DNA of 64,000 bases from Laedolimicola ammoniilytica (GCF_025567165.1 NZ_JAOQKC010000006.1:128836-192835), one strand, 5' to 3'; shown: positions 16,638-26,500, counted from the stretch's first letter. Notes: a model not told the origin generated them from the sequence alone. A program made the numbers and translations.

Positions 16638-16811
16638 ATGGCACCCAAAGACCCTGCGATGCTCTTAAGCTGGATCAATACGCAGCTCCGTGACTTCTAT
16701 CCGTCCCTGGACGAGCTCTGTGGCGCAGAGAACCTGGAGCGGAAAGCTGTCGAAGCATCCCTCTCTTCCATTGACTACGCTTACGACCCCGGCACCAATC
16801 AATTCATCTGA
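16638..16811 (+). CDS. DUF4250-family small protein
   Basis: A 57-residue protein that starts at ATG 16638 behind AGGAGG (16622-16628). It matches the DUF4250 pattern: P-K-D-P-x-M-L-L-S-x-x-N near the N-terminus, LRDFY-x-SLDELC in the middle, and ending IDY-x-Y-x5-NQF. The family is small, cytoplasmic, found mainly in Firmicutes and allied gut bacteria, and has no known function. The pattern of helices hints at a small helix-turn-helix-like fold. The stop lies inside a strong terminator stem. Confidence 0.85.
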   Translation: MAPKDPAMLLSWINTQLRDFYPSLDELCGAENLERKAVEASLSSIDYAYDPGTNQFI

Positions 16812-16856
16812 ATGAAACAGGGCCCGCTGTTCTCGGACAGCGGGCCCTGCTTCATT
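16811..16856. terminator. Bidirectional terminator between the DUF4250 gene and nagB
   Basis: A 13-base G+C-rich stem (16818-16830 with 16837-16849), extended by six further pairs after one mismatch (16811-16816 with 16851-16856). It is placed between convergent genes. Confidence 0.85.
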
Positions 16857-16866
16857 CTGTTATTTT

Positions 16867-17598
16867 CTATTTCTGTACCTTGGACATAGCTGCTTCATCG
16901 CAAATCACGGTTACGTTCGGATGGAACTGGATGATGGAAGCCGGAACCTCCGGGGTTACCTCGCCGTAGAAGGCCTTTGCCACGATATCAGCCTTATCTG
17001 CGCCCGTCACAACCATCAGGATCTTCTTCGCGGACATAATGGTTCCGATGCCCATGGTGTATGCCTGACGCGGTACGTCGTCGATGGACTCGAAGAAACG
17101 CTTGTTGGCCTCGATGGTCATCTCTGTCAGGTCTACGCAATGTGTCGCTTTATCGAAGAAGCTGTTCGGCTCGTTGAATCCGATGTGTCCGTCATGACCG
17201 ATACCCAGAAGCTGAATATCAATGCCGCCGAGCTCCTTGATCAGTGCCTCGTAACGCTTGCTCTCCTTCTCCGGATCCGGCTCGGTTCCGTCCGGTACGT
17301 TGGTGCGGCTCGGGTCGATGTTGATTCTGCTGAACAGATGCTTGTTCATGAAGTAGTAGTAGCTCTGGTCATTGTCATGATCCAGTCCTCTGTACTCGTC
17401 AAGGTTTACCGTAGCAGCCTTGGAGAAGTCTACCTCTCCGTTCTTGCACCACTCAGCCAGGCAGTCATAGATGCCGATGGGGGTGGAGCCGGTCGCCAGA
17501 CCAAGAACGCTATCCGGCTTCTCGATCACCTGCGCTGCCAGAATGTGCGCTGCCATCTTGCTCAGTTCTTCATAGTTCTTTACGGTAATGATATTCAT
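16867..17598 (-). CDS. nagB: Glucosamine-6-phosphate deaminase
   Basis: A 243-residue enzyme that turns glucosamine-6-phosphate into fructose-6-phosphate and ammonia, feeding amino sugars into glycolysis. Signature segments are present: LGLATGSTPIGIY (phosphate loop), NLDEYRGL with the catalytic Asp, and GIGHDGHIGFNEP with the catalytic His. The length matches short Firmicute forms without the C-terminal allosteric extension of the E. coli enzyme. No nagA or transporter lies nearby. A strong promoter sits about 80 bases upstream and the ATG has GGAGG. Confidence 0.95.
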   Translation of the reverse strand: MNIITVKNYEELSKMAAHILAAQVIEKPDSVLGLATGSTPIGIYDCLAEWCKNGEVDFSKAATVNLDEYRGLDHDNDQSYYYFMNKHLFSRINIDPSRTNVPDGTEPDPEKESKRYEALIKELGGIDIQLLGIGHDGHIGFNEPNSFFDKATHCVDLTEMTIEANKRFFESIDDVPRQAYTMGIGTIMSAKKILMVVTGADKADIVAKAFYGEVTPEVPASIIQFHPNVTVICDEAAMSKVQK

Positions 17599-17676
17599 AG
17601 TAATTCCCTCCTGAAATCAATATTTCACATAGGTTTGATACCGTGGTCTCCCTTGCACGATATCATCGATATTTTT

Positions 17677-17705
17677 ATCTTAGCAATGGGAAAAGCCTGT
17701 GTCAA
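17677..17705 (-). promoter_or_regulatory. nagB promoter
   Basis: On the minus strand, TTGACA (17705-17700) and TAAGAT (17682-17677) are 17 bases apart. The rest of the 344-base gap to rpoZ holds only the rpoZ terminator and A+T-rich sequence. Confidence 0.7.
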
Positions 17706-17874
17706 CGGCATTACCGATTTGTACAACTTATTTGTGTTTTTGTGACACTTTTTCCAAAATCTACACAATCCCACTTATGTCAGACAACTTTCCACATTTT
17801 CTGCGGAGGGTTTTTTGCTCTATAGGAAGCATAACTTTCACGCTTTCATGTAACATGGTATTTCCTACAGAGGA

Positions 17875-17916
17875 AGAAAAATACGGGCGGCAGGTTTCTC
17901 GCCTGTCCGCCCGTAT
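17875..17916 (-). terminator. Terminator of the yicC-gmk-rpoZ operon
   Basis: A G+C-rich stem of 14 pairs with one bulge (17881-17894 with 17902-17916) is followed on the minus strand by a T-run (17880-17875). Confidence 0.8.
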
Positions 17917-17942
17917 GAAAAATCGCTGTGTCTTTTTCCGGC

Positions 17943-18308
17943 TTACTCTTCGCCGTCTGCAGCAGCCTCTTTTTCTGCTTCCTCTTCTGCCTCTGCCGCG
18001 CGCTCCGCAGCCATTTCCTCATTGTAATGATCTGCGTGAAGCACTGCGCGCTCCGCGTCCATCTCATCTGAGGAGTCATCATCCTCCGGCATGATCTTGA
18101 TCAGGCCCTGTTCCAGTTCCTGGATAGCAATGGACAGCGGCTTCTTGCCCTTGCCGTTTACGAACGGCTCCTCGCCGCCGATGATCTGACGGGCACGCTT
18201 AGAGGTAGCCAGCACGATGGAATAACGGCTGTTCACGACCGGAGTTTCGCCCTCCTCTACCTCGCTGTTGACGACCTTCATTAAATCGGAATATGACGGA
18301 TGTAACAT
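17943..18308 (-). CDS. rpoZ: RNA polymerase omega subunit
   Basis: A 121-residue omega subunit, which helps assemble and stabilise RNA polymerase. The core is visible in the segment with YSIVLATSKRARQI, the hallmark of RpoZ/Rpb6, followed by KPLSIAIQELEQG. The C-terminal 40 residues are an acidic, Ala/Glu-rich extension, longer than the compact Bacillus protein. It starts nine bases after gmk, behind AAGGTG. The order yicC-gmk-rpoZ is the same as in many Firmicutes. Confidence 0.93.
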   Translation of the reverse strand: MLHPSYSDLMKVVNSEVEEGETPVVNSRYSIVLATSKRARQIIGGEEPFVNGKGKKPLSIAIQELEQGLIKIMPEDDDSSDEMDAERAVLHADHYNEEMAAERAAEAEEEAEKEAAADGEE

Positions 18309-18317
18309 GTTTTCACC

Positions 18318-18947
18318 TTAACCTTTCTGAAATTTGCTGATATCTTTTTTGATCGTGTTAATAAGCTCCAGATTGCGGGAGACACGGCTGTGTTCGCCCT
18401 GGATAATCTGATGCACCTGTGTAACACAGGTATCTAAATCATCATTGATGATGAAATAATCATAATTCTCGATGCCCGCGGCCTCCTCGGAAGCACGGGA
18501 AAGACGCTTTTCTACCACGTCCAGGCTTTCCGTTCCCCGGCCTATCAGGCGGTTCTTCAGGGTCTCCGCGTCCGGTGTGGATACAAATAATAATAAGGTA
18601 TCCGGGAACCGCTTTTTAATCTGCAAAGCGCCCTGAATCTCGATTTCCAGAATCACATCCCTGCCCAGGGCCAGCTGTTCTTCCACATAAGCCCGGGGGG
18701 TTCCGTAATAATTGCCCACATAGCAGGCGTGCTCAATGAGCGCGTCGTCGGCTATCATCTGTTCGAATTCTTCTTTGGTGCGGAAAAAATACTCTCTTCC
18801 ATCCAACTCGCCCTCTCTTGGGCTGCGAGTGGTCGCTGAGATGGAAAGGGCGTAATTATCATAACGTCCCACCAGTTCCTTCATCAGCGTTCCTTTTCCT
18901 GCTCCGGAGAAGCCGGACACAACCAGTAAAATTCCTTTTCTGTCCAT
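18318..18947 (-). CDS. gmk: Guanylate kinase
   Basis: A 209-residue kinase for GMP to GDP conversion. The P-loop reads SGFSGAGKGT near residue 10, and the GMP-binding region SATTRSPREGELDGREYFF follows. An RLSRASEE lid segment is also present. The ATG at 18947 has AGGGAG at a good distance; an in-frame TTG at 18965 would overlap yicC and is rejected. It lies ten bases after yicC and nine before rpoZ, all in one transcript. Confidence 0.95.
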   Translation of the reverse strand: MDRKGILLVVSGFSGAGKGTLMKELVGRYDNYALSISATTRSPREGELDGREYFFRTKEEFEQMIADDALIEHACYVGNYYGTPRAYVEEQLALGRDVILEIEIQGALQIKKRFPDTLLLFVSTPDAETLKNRLIGRGTESLDVVEKRLSRASEEAAGIENYDYFIINDDLDTCVTQVHQIIQGEHSRVSRNLELINTIKKDISKFQKG

Positions 18948-18957
18948 CTTATTCTCC

Positions 18958-19836
18958 CTACTCAATATTCTGAATCTGTTCCCGGACTTTTTCGATGCCG
19001 GTCTTCAGTTCAATGGCGTGATTGGAAATCTCCAGGTCGTTGGCTTTGGAAAGGATTGTGTTGGCCTCCCGGTTCATCTCCTGGGCGATGAAGTCAAGCT
19101 TGCGGCCCACGCTCTCTTTCTCTTCCAGTGTGGCTCTCGTATGCTCGATGTGGCTGCGGAGTCTCACGATCTCCTCGTCCACGCAGATCTTATCCGCAAA
19201 AATGGTGACCTCGGAAGCGATGCGGCTCTCCTCGATCTGGGTGTCTGCCAGGAGCTCCTTCACCTTTGCCTCCAGCTTTGCCCGGTACTCGGCCACGATC
19301 TGCGGGGATCGCTCCTCCACATAATCCACATGGATCAGCAGCTCGTCGAGCTTTGCCAAGAGATCCCGCTTCAGGTTCTCGCCCTCGGTCACCCGGGCAG
19401 CCACGAACTGTCCGCAGGCGCCCTTCAGGGCCTCTTCCAGAAGCTTCCAGAGCTCCTCCTCGTCATCCTGTACCTCTTCCATAACCAGAACTTCCGGATA
19501 ACGGGACAGGGCTCCTACCTTCACGTCCTGCTCCAGGCCGAAGTCCTCTGCCATCTGGTTTAAGTATTTCAGATATTCCGCGGCAATCTCTTTATTATAA
19601 TGGAGCGCCATATTGCTCTCCGACAGATCCTCGTAGGTGATGAAGACGTCCACCTTTCCGCGCTGGATGTAGGTCTTCAGGAGGCTTCGGATGGCAGATT
19701 CAAAATAGTTCAGCTTCTTCGGCATCTTGATGGCCACGTCCAGATATCTGTGGTTGACGGACTTCATCTCCACCGTCATTTTCCGTTCCCCTTCGGATAC
19801 CTCGCATCGGCCAAAGCCTGTCATACTCTTTACCAT
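18958..19836 (-). CDS. yicC: YicC/YloC-family endoribonuclease
   Basis: A 292-residue protein of the YicC/YloC family, which has endoribonuclease activity in E. coli. The N-terminus MVKSMTGFGRCEV and the segment SVNHRYLDVAIKMP are diagnostic. The C-terminal DUF1732 domain (about 205-292) contains KLDFIAQEMNREANTI and a final region with SNHAIELKTGIEKVREQIQN. The start at 19836 has GGAGA about nine bases upstream; an in-frame start 87 bases earlier would lie inside the promoter zone. It is the first gene of a yicC-gmk-rpoZ operon. Confidence 0.95.
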   Translation of the reverse strand: MVKSMTGFGRCEVSEGERKMTVEMKSVNHRYLDVAIKMPKKLNYFESAIRSLLKTYIQRGKVDVFITYEDLSESNMALHYNKEIAAEYLKYLNQMAEDFGLEQDVKVGALSRYPEVLVMEEVQDDEEELWKLLEEALKGACGQFVAARVTEGENLKRDLLAKLDELLIHVDYVEERSPQIVAEYRAKLEAKVKELLADTQIEESRIASEVTIFADKICVDEEIVRLRSHIEHTRATLEEKESVGRKLDFIAQEMNREANTILSKANDLEISNHAIELKTGIEKVREQIQNIE

Positions 19837-19899
19837 GGTTGTTTTCTCCGCTCTGCAGTGTCTTTTCTTCCGAGTCTTTGCACTGCTCATTTGGATTTC

Positions 19900-19928
19900 A
19901 TTGTAGTTGAATTTTTTCAACATGTCAA
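19900..19928 (-). promoter_or_regulatory. Promoter of yicC-gmk-rpoZ
   Basis: On the minus strand, TTGACA (19928-19923) and TACAAT (19905-19900) are separated by 17 bases, about 64 bases ahead of the yicC start. Confidence 0.7.
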
Positions 19929-19935
19929 GTATACT
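19907..19935 (+). promoter_or_regulatory. Promoter of the NFACT/RqcH gene
   Basis: TTGAAT (19907-19912) and TATACT (19930-19935) are separated by 17 bases, about 36 bases ahead of the start. It overlaps the yicC promoter almost entirely on the opposite strand. Confidence 0.65.
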
Positions 19936-19971
19936 AATGGAAAAAGCTAGTTTAAGGAGGCCGTTTTCACC

Positions 19972-21753
19972 ATGGCATTTGACGGAATTACTGTATCCTG
20001 TCTTCGAAAGGAGCTGTCGGATAAACTGACCGGGGGACGCATCACCAAGATCGTCCAGTCCGAGGCCGACGAGCTTCTGCTTACCATAAAAAATAACGCG
20101 AATCAGTACCGGCTACTACTCTCCGCTTCGGCCAGTCTGCCGCTGGTCTACCTGACGGACAGAAATAAGCCCGCGCCCATGACCGCGCCGGGCTTCTGTA
20201 TGCTGCTTCGCAAGCACCTGGGCGGCGGGCGCATCGTGGCTGTGACCCAGCCTTCCCTGGAGCGCATTCTCCATTTCCATATCGAGCATCTGGATGAAAT
20301 GGGCGATCTCTGCCGCAAGACCCTCATCGTGGAGCTGATGGGCAAGCACAGCAACCTGATTTTCTGCAGGGAGGACGGCATGATCCTGGACAGCATCAAG
20401 CATGTGTCCCTGGCGGTCAGCTCCGTCCGTGAGGTGCTGCCGGGCCGGACTTACTTCATTCCCCATACCCAGGACAAGCTGGATCCACTGACTGCCAATC
20501 CCGTGGAAATGGTTTCAGCTATCTGTCAAAAGCCGATGCCCCTCTCCAAGGCCATCTACACCACATTGACAGGCTTTTCCCCGGTCATGGCTGAGGAACT
20601 CTGCCACCGGGCTTCTGTGGAATCTGCGCGGCCTGCGGGGGCTTTAGAGGCTCCGGAGCGGGAGATGCTGGCGCATCAGCTGTTGCGGCTTATGGAGACG
20701 GTTCAGGCTGGTGATTTTAAGCCTCATATTTATTATAAAAATGCAGACTCCACCGCCGATACCGTATTCCCACAGCCCGGGCAGAATCTGGATCCGGCAG
20801 AGTTCTCCGCAGTTCCGCTGACCATGTACGGGGATCTGACCGACCAGGCTTTCGACTCCATTTCCGCCCTGCTGGAAAGCTACTATGCTTCAAAGAATAC
20901 CCTGACCCGCATCCGCCAGAAGTCCTCGGATCTCCGGCGCATCGTGCAGACGGCCCTGGAGCGAAGCCGTAAGAAATACGATCTGCAGAGCCGACAGCTG
21001 GCCGATACAGAAAAGCGGGAGAAGTATCAGATCTGGGGAGAACTGATTCACACCTACGGTTATGGCGTACCGGAAGGCGCAAAGTCCATGCAGGCTCTGA
21101 ATTATTACACCAATGAAGAGGTTACGATTCCTCTCGATCCGACCCTCTCTGCTCAGGAGAACGCGAAAAAATATTTTGACAAATATGGCAAGCTCAAGCG
21201 GACCTTCGAGGCTGTAACCACCCTGCTGACTGAAACCAGGGCTGAAGTCGAACATCTGGAATCCGTGCAGACGGCCCTGGATATGGCTCTCTCCGAGGAG
21301 GATCTGGTGCAGATCAAGGAGGAGCTGGTGGAATCCGGCTATATCCGCCGGAAGGGTGGTGGCAAAAAGGTGAAGATCACTTCCAAACCCTATCACTATC
21401 TCTCCAGCGACGGCTTTGATATCTATGTGGGAAAAAATAATTATCAGAACGACGAGCTGACCTTCCAGTTTGCCACCGGAAATGACTGGTGGTTCCACGC
21501 CAAGGGCGCGCCCGGCTCCCATGTCATCGTGAAGACGAATGGGCAGGAGCTTCCGGACCGCACCTTTGAGGAAGCCGGAAAGCTGGCTGCTTACTACTCC
21601 AAAAACCGGGGCGGCGACAAGGTAGAGATCGACTATGTCCAGAAGAAGCAGGTGAAGAAACCCGGTGGCGCGAAACCCGGTTTCGTGGTGTATTATACCA
21701 ATTATTCCCTGATGATCGATTCGGATATCTCCGGCATCCGGCAGGTGGATTAG
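19972..21753 (+). CDS. rqcH: NFACT-family ribosome quality control protein (RqcH/Rqc2 homologue)
   Basis: A 593-residue protein of the NFACT family, older name fibronectin-binding protein. In Bacillus, RqcH binds stalled 50S subunits and recruits tRNA-Ala to add alanine tails. Domains in order: NFACT-N (about 1-200) with LLRKHLGGGRI and the GKHSNLIF motif, helix-hairpin-helix region (about 180-250), coiled coil (about 290-440), and NFACT-R (about 455-560) with YVGKNNYQNDEL and NDWWFHAKGAPGSHV. The DR motif of RqcH, needed for tailing, is E97-R98 here. The ATG has AAGGAGG. It is divergent from yicC with overlapping promoters. Confidence 0.93.
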   Translation: MAFDGITVSCLRKELSDKLTGGRITKIVQSEADELLLTIKNNANQYRLLLSASASLPLVYLTDRNKPAPMTAPGFCMLLRKHLGGGRIVAVTQPSLERILHFHIEHLDEMGDLCRKTLIVELMGKHSNLIFCREDGMILDSIKHVSLAVSSVREVLPGRTYFIPHTQDKLDPLTANPVEMVSAICQKPMPLSKAIYTTLTGFSPVMAEELCHRASVESARPAGALEAPEREMLAHQLLRLMETVQAGDFKPHIYYKNADSTADTVFPQPGQNLDPAEFSAVPLTMYGDLTDQAFDSISALLESYYASKNTLTRIRQKSSDLRRIVQTALERSRKKYDLQSRQLADTEKREKYQIWGELIHTYGYGVPEGAKSMQALNYYTNEEVTIPLDPTLSAQENAKKYFDKYGKLKRTFEAVTTLLTETRAEVEHLESVQTALDMALSEEDLVQIKEELVESGYIRRKGGGKKVKITSKPYHYLSSDGFDIYVGKNNYQNDELTFQFATGNDWWFHAKGAPGSHVIVKTNGQELPDRTFEEAGKLAAYYSKNRGGDKVEIDYVQKKQVKKPGGAKPGFVVYYTNYSLMIDSDISGIRQVD

Positions 21754-21772
21754 GTTTTCGGAGGGCTGAGTC

Positions 21773-21813
21773 AAAAAAGTCCGGCAGATGGTGACATCTG
21801 CCGGACTTTTTTT
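21773..21813. terminator. Strong bidirectional terminator
   Basis: A perfect 18-base stem (21773-21790 with 21795-21812) around the loop GTGA. A-run and T-run flanks make it functional for both the NFACT gene and the convergent next gene. Confidence 0.9.
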
Positions 21814-21836
21814 GTTTTCTCATTTTTCGCCTGCTC

Positions 21837-22433
21837 TTACGCGGGACACAGCCGTCTCTCGACTTCCTTTCCTGCTGCGATACTGACCAGATTCAGAATA
21901 GCCTGTACCACCTGGTGACATACGCGCACAATGTACTCGCAGTCCTCCTTCACCCCATGCTCAATCTTCAAATAATCCTCATGGGCTTTTTTGATAAAGG
22001 TACAAACTGCCTCTGCCGTCTCAAACTTTTTTGTATCGATGCGGACCCGGAAGGCTTCCCCGCTCTTCACATATTCCCGAAGCCGGAACTTCAGTTCTTT
22101 CTCATAGATACAGTGATCTTTCAGATTGCCATCATAAATCTTATTATGTGGAAATGTGAAATAATCCGCAATATAATGAATGATTTCACCGAGACGCCGC
22201 ATATAGGCGCGTCCGTTGTCCAGCATCAGATCTGAATCCTGTGACAGATTACAAATGCGCTCCCGAACCATGTCGAAGGTTCCTACGAATTCATGGCGCT
22301 GGGTCAGAAAGGACGGTTTACAGTCCGGGAGTATGCTTCCCAGATAGAACGCCTTCCGATGATGGTTCATGGTCGGAAAGTCCATGTCCTGCGCGATGTA
22401 TCTGGCCAGTGAAATATGTGATTTTTTTCTCAT
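21837..22433 (-). CDS. Zinc-dependent phospholipase C-like protein
   Basis: A 198-residue protein of the zinc-dependent phospholipase C/S1-P1-like fold. Metal-binding positions can be picked out: His near residue 6 (SHISLA), Asp in GSILPDC near 35, His in RHEF, and the pair of motifs GEIIHYIADYFTFPHNK near 90-106 with two His and one Asp. There is no signal peptide, unlike secreted toxins such as alpha-toxin, so it is probably a cytoplasmic hydrolase of unknown substrate. It is a single gene with a terminator shared with the NFACT gene. Confidence 0.82.
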   Translation of the reverse strand: MRKKSHISLARYIAQDMDFPTMNHHRKAFYLGSILPDCKPSFLTQRHEFVGTFDMVRERICNLSQDSDLMLDNGRAYMRRLGEIIHYIADYFTFPHNKIYDGNLKDHCIYEKELKFRLREYVKSGEAFRVRIDTKKFETAEAVCTFIKKAHEDYLKIEHGVKEDCEYIVRVCHQVVQAILNLVSIAAGKEVERRLCPA

Positions 22434-22707
22434 TTATTACCTCCATCCCCACGGTAAAATCCCGTTTACATAATATTCCCCTCATAAATGCTACCTGCTT
22501 TATCATACTCCCATTTTTTCTGATTGTCCATTCCTGACTTTTACAAGATTCCACATTTTTTACCCCCTCTTTTTGACTATTTTTGCTGTACTTTCCTTTT
22601 TTCCCTTTGCAAATGATGAACTTTTTATAAATTTCAGTGATTTCCTTGATTCACCGGAGGAAATTCAGTACACTTAAATGAATGACACAGGATGGGATGG
22701 GATATTT

Positions 22708-23286
22708 ATGAAACATGAGATACAGAGTCTGGCTACAAAGCAGGCGTTGGCGGATTCCTTAAAGCAGCTTCTGGCGAAAAAATCATTTTCAAAGATTACG
22801 GTGACGGAGATTGTGGAGAACTGCGGGTTTAACCGCAAGACTTTTTATTATCACTTTGAGGATATCTATTCGCTGCTGCGCTGGATGCTGGAACAGGATC
22901 TGCTGTCGGTGGTGGACAGCAATGAGCTGACGTCGGATCCGGAGAAAGTGATCCGGTTTGCCCTGCATTATATTAAACAGAACCGGCAGCTTCTGACCTG
23001 TGTCATCAATGAACTGGGGCATGATGAGCTCCGGAATTTTCTCTATGATGATTTTTCCGCACCTATCCGGCTGGTAATTCAGAAAGCCGAAACCGAGACC
23101 GGACGAACGCTTGACGACGCTTACCGGGAGCATCTGACTTCCTTTTATACCAGCGGTATGACGGGGATGATTGTACGGGTGCTGCTTCGGAAGATTCCTT
23201 CGGAGGAGGAGTTTATCGAGGATATGATTACGACGTTTCATGTGTCGCTGGCGGCGCTGGTGCAGGCGCGGGGACGCAGGATATAA
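22708..23286 (+). CDS. TetR/AcrR-family transcriptional regulator
   Basis: A regulator of about 192 residues. The N-terminal helix-turn-helix is clear: KSFSKITVTEIVENCGFNR followed by KTFYYHFEDIYSLL, the typical TetR pattern. The C-terminal part (about 80-192) is ligand-binding and dimerising, like DhaS-type TetR proteins; the SFYTSGMTGMIVRVL segment is typical. The start is uncertain: ATG 22708 has a weak GGGAT ahead of it, while ATG 22678 has GGAGG but 17 bases away. No adjacent efflux pump or target gene is present; the upstream gene is divergent at 275 bases. Confidence 0.85.
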   Translation: MKHEIQSLATKQALADSLKQLLAKKSFSKITVTEIVENCGFNRKTFYYHFEDIYSLLRWMLEQDLLSVVDSNELTSDPEKVIRFALHYIKQNRQLLTCVINELGHDELRNFLYDDFSAPIRLVIQKAETETGRTLDDAYREHLTSFYTSGMTGMIVRVLLRKIPSEEEFIEDMITTFHVSLAALVQARGRRI

Positions 23287-23301
23287 AATATAGTAACGGA
23301 C

Positions 23302-23492
23302 GGAAAGAGAGAATGCCTCCCTCGCTCTGAGACGCATTGATTTCCCTGATTAGGTTCGCACGGCTTATTCGCCCCCGACCGCCAAACTCGGCCTTCGGCC
23401 TCAGACAGTGGCTCCTTCGGGGGCTGCCTAGCGCAAACGAATCCTCGGGAAATCAAGCTAACCTCAGATCAAGGGAGGCATTCTCTCTTTCC
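23302..23492. repeat. Long interrupted hairpin (21-base perfect arms)
   Basis: The arms at 23302-23322 and 23472-23492 are perfect inverted copies. Further pairing goes inward: TTTCCC near 23341-23346 with GGGAAA near 23449, and CCCCCGA with TCGGGGG inside. It lies between the convergent TetR and polC genes. It shares the 15-base motif ACGCATTG-A-TTTCCC (23332-23346) with the hairpin at 34699, with one mismatch. It may be a terminator, a miniature mobile element or a structured RNA. Confidence 0.75.
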
Positions 23493-23562
23493 TGACTTTG
23501 CAGGATGGGTATTTTATCCTGCGTTTTATTATATCGGTTGTCTAAGACGGTACGTTTTTACA

Positions 23563-26500
23563 CTATGATACATAATCAAACAGCGACAACTGATTGGACT
23601 CCGGCAGGTCGCCGAGTAATCCCAAATCTCCCATGAAGTCAATCACAGTTTTTGAGAGCTTACTTCTGGTCCGCAGGTCGTCCCGGGACAGGAAGGGGCC
23701 GTCCTTGGCAGCGGCTTCCAGCTGATCGGCTGCCTTGTCACCCAGGCCCTCGATGGTACTTAGGGCCGGCATCAGTTTGCCGTCGATGATCTGGAAACGA
23801 TGGGCCTTCGCCCGGTAGATGTCGATGGGCCAGAATTCGAAGCCTCTGGCGTACATCTCCTGGACGATGTGCATGTCCTTCATGCTGTCCTGCTCCTTCT
23901 TGGACAGAGAATCACTCCGGCGCTTATAATCCGACATAAAATAAGCCAGACGCTCTTTTCCCTGACACATAAGCTCATAGCTGAATGCCGAAGCACGGAT
24001 ACTGAAATAGGCCGCGTAATAGGCCAGCGGATAATTGATCTTGCAGTAGGCGATTCGCCAGGCCATCATAACGTAGGCCGCCGCATGGGCCTTCGGGAAC
24101 ATGTATTTAATCATTTTACAGGACTCGATATACCAGTCTTCCACGCCCTCGGCCTTCATGGCCTCGATCCATTCGGGCTTCAGTCCCTTTCCCTTTCGTA
24201 CACTCTCCATAATCGTAAAGGACAGGCTGGGTTCCACGCCCTGATGAATCAGGTACAGCATAATATCGTCCCGGGTACAGATAGCCGTGGAAATGGTGGC
24301 CTTGCCTTCCTTGATAAAGCGCTGGGCGTTGTTCAGCCACACATCGGTACCATGGGACAGTCCCGAGATCCGGATCAGGTCCGAGAAGGACTGAGGCTTG
24401 GCGTCGCACACCATCTGGATTACGAAGTCGGTGCCGAACTCGGGAATGCCAAGGCATCCCAGGGGGCAGCCGTCGATATCCTCCGGCTTGATTCCCAGAG
24501 CCTCTGTATTCTTAAACAAAGACATGACGTCCTGGTCATCCAGTGGAATGGTCTTCGCATCCAGGCCGGTCAGGTCCTCCAGCATACGAATCATGGTCGG
24601 ATCATCGTGTCCCAGAATGTCCAGCTTCAACAGGTTGTGGTCGATGGAGTGATAGTCAAAATGGGTGGTAATGATGTCCGTGGTCATATCGTTGGCAGGA
24701 TGCTGAATGGGCGTAAAGGAATGGATTTCCTCCCCGTGGGGCAGTACGACAATTCCACCCGGGTGCTGGCCCGTCGAGCGGCGCACGCCCACGCAGCCCT
24801 GCACGATACGGTCAATCTCACAGTTCCGCTTGTGCTGGCCCCGCTCCTCATAATAATTCTTCACATAACCGAAGGCCGTCTTGTCCGCCAGGGTTCCGAT
24901 GGTCCCCGCCCGGAAGGTCTGACCCGTACCGAAGATAACCTCCGTATATTTGTGGGCCTTGGACTGATAATCGCCGGAGAAGTTCAGGTCGATATCCGGC
25001 TCCTTATCTCCCTTAAAGCCCAGGAATGTCTCGAAGGGAATATCGAAGCCCTCCTTCTTCAGGGGGCCTCCACAGACCGGACAGGCCTTATCCGGCATAT
25101 CGCAGCCGGCTGCACCCGCGTATTTGCGCACTTCTTCCGACTCGAAATCGCTGTAATGGCAGGCCGGACAGTAATAGTGGGGCGGCAGCGGATTGACCTC
25201 TGTGATTCCGGCCATGGTGGCCACGAAGGAGGAACCTACGGATCCTCGGGATCCCACCAGATAGCCGTCCGCGTTGGACTTCCACACCAGCTTCTGGGCG
25301 ATGATATACATAACCGCGAATCCATTGGAAATGATGGAGTGCAGCTCTTTCTCCAGACGCTCCGTTACCACCTGGGGCAGCTCCCCGCCATAGATGGAAT
25401 GGGCTTTCTCGTAACAGATGTCACGGAGCGTCTGATCCGAATTCTCGATAACCGGCGGACACTTATCCGGGCGCACCGGGGAAATCCGTTCGATCATATC
25501 CGCAATCTTATTTGTGTTAGTGATGACTACCTCTTCTGCTTTATCGCTTCCGAGATATTCAAATTCCGCCAGCATTTCCTCGGTAGTCCGAAGATACAGC
25601 GGCGCCTGATCGTCCGCGTCCTTGAAGCCCTTTCCGGCCATGATAATCCGGCGGTAGACCTCGTCCTCCGGGTTCAGGAAATGCACGTCGCAGGTGGCCA
25701 CCACAGGCTTGTGAAACTGCTCTCCCAGAGACACGATCTTCTTATTCAGACGGATCAGATCGTCCTTCAACTCGAAGGTGGGCCGTTCTCCCCGCAGCAT
25801 AAATTCGTTATTGCCCAGAGGCTGAATCTCCAGGTAGTCGTAGAAGTTCACCAGTCTCGCAATCTCCTCATCAGGGGCAGACCGCACCAGCGCCTGATAG
25901 AGCTCTCCGGCCTCGCAGGCGGAGCCTACGATCAATCCCTCCCGGTGCTTCTGGAGCACGCTTTTGGGGATTCTCGGCACCCGGGCAAAATAATCCATAT
26001 GAGACCAGGATACCATCCGGTACAGATTCACTCGGCCAATCTCATTTTTCGCCAGAATAATCACATGGTGGGAGGGCAGCTTCTTAATGGCGTCCGCGTC
26101 CAGGGTACTCATCCGGTTGACGCCGTTCAGGTCGAAAATATCCCGCTCTTTCAGCATCTGCACAAACTTCACGAAAATTTCCGCGGTACAGCCTGCGTCG
26201 TCCACGGCCCGATGATGATTTTCCAGAGACACATTCAGGGCTTTCGCCACTGTGTCCAGCTTGAAACGGTTCAGCTGGGGCAGCAGAATCCGGGCCAGCG
26301 CCACCGTATCCACCACGGTGAACTCGCAGGGCAGGCCCTGGCGCTCGCTGTTTTTGCGGATGAAGCTCATATCGAAGCCCGCATTGTGGGCCACCATGAC
26401 CGCGCCCTTGCAGAAATCCAGGAATTTCGGCAGGATTTCCTCGATGGTGGGCTCGTTCATGACCATCTCATCGTTGATGCCGGTCAACTTCTCAATCTCG

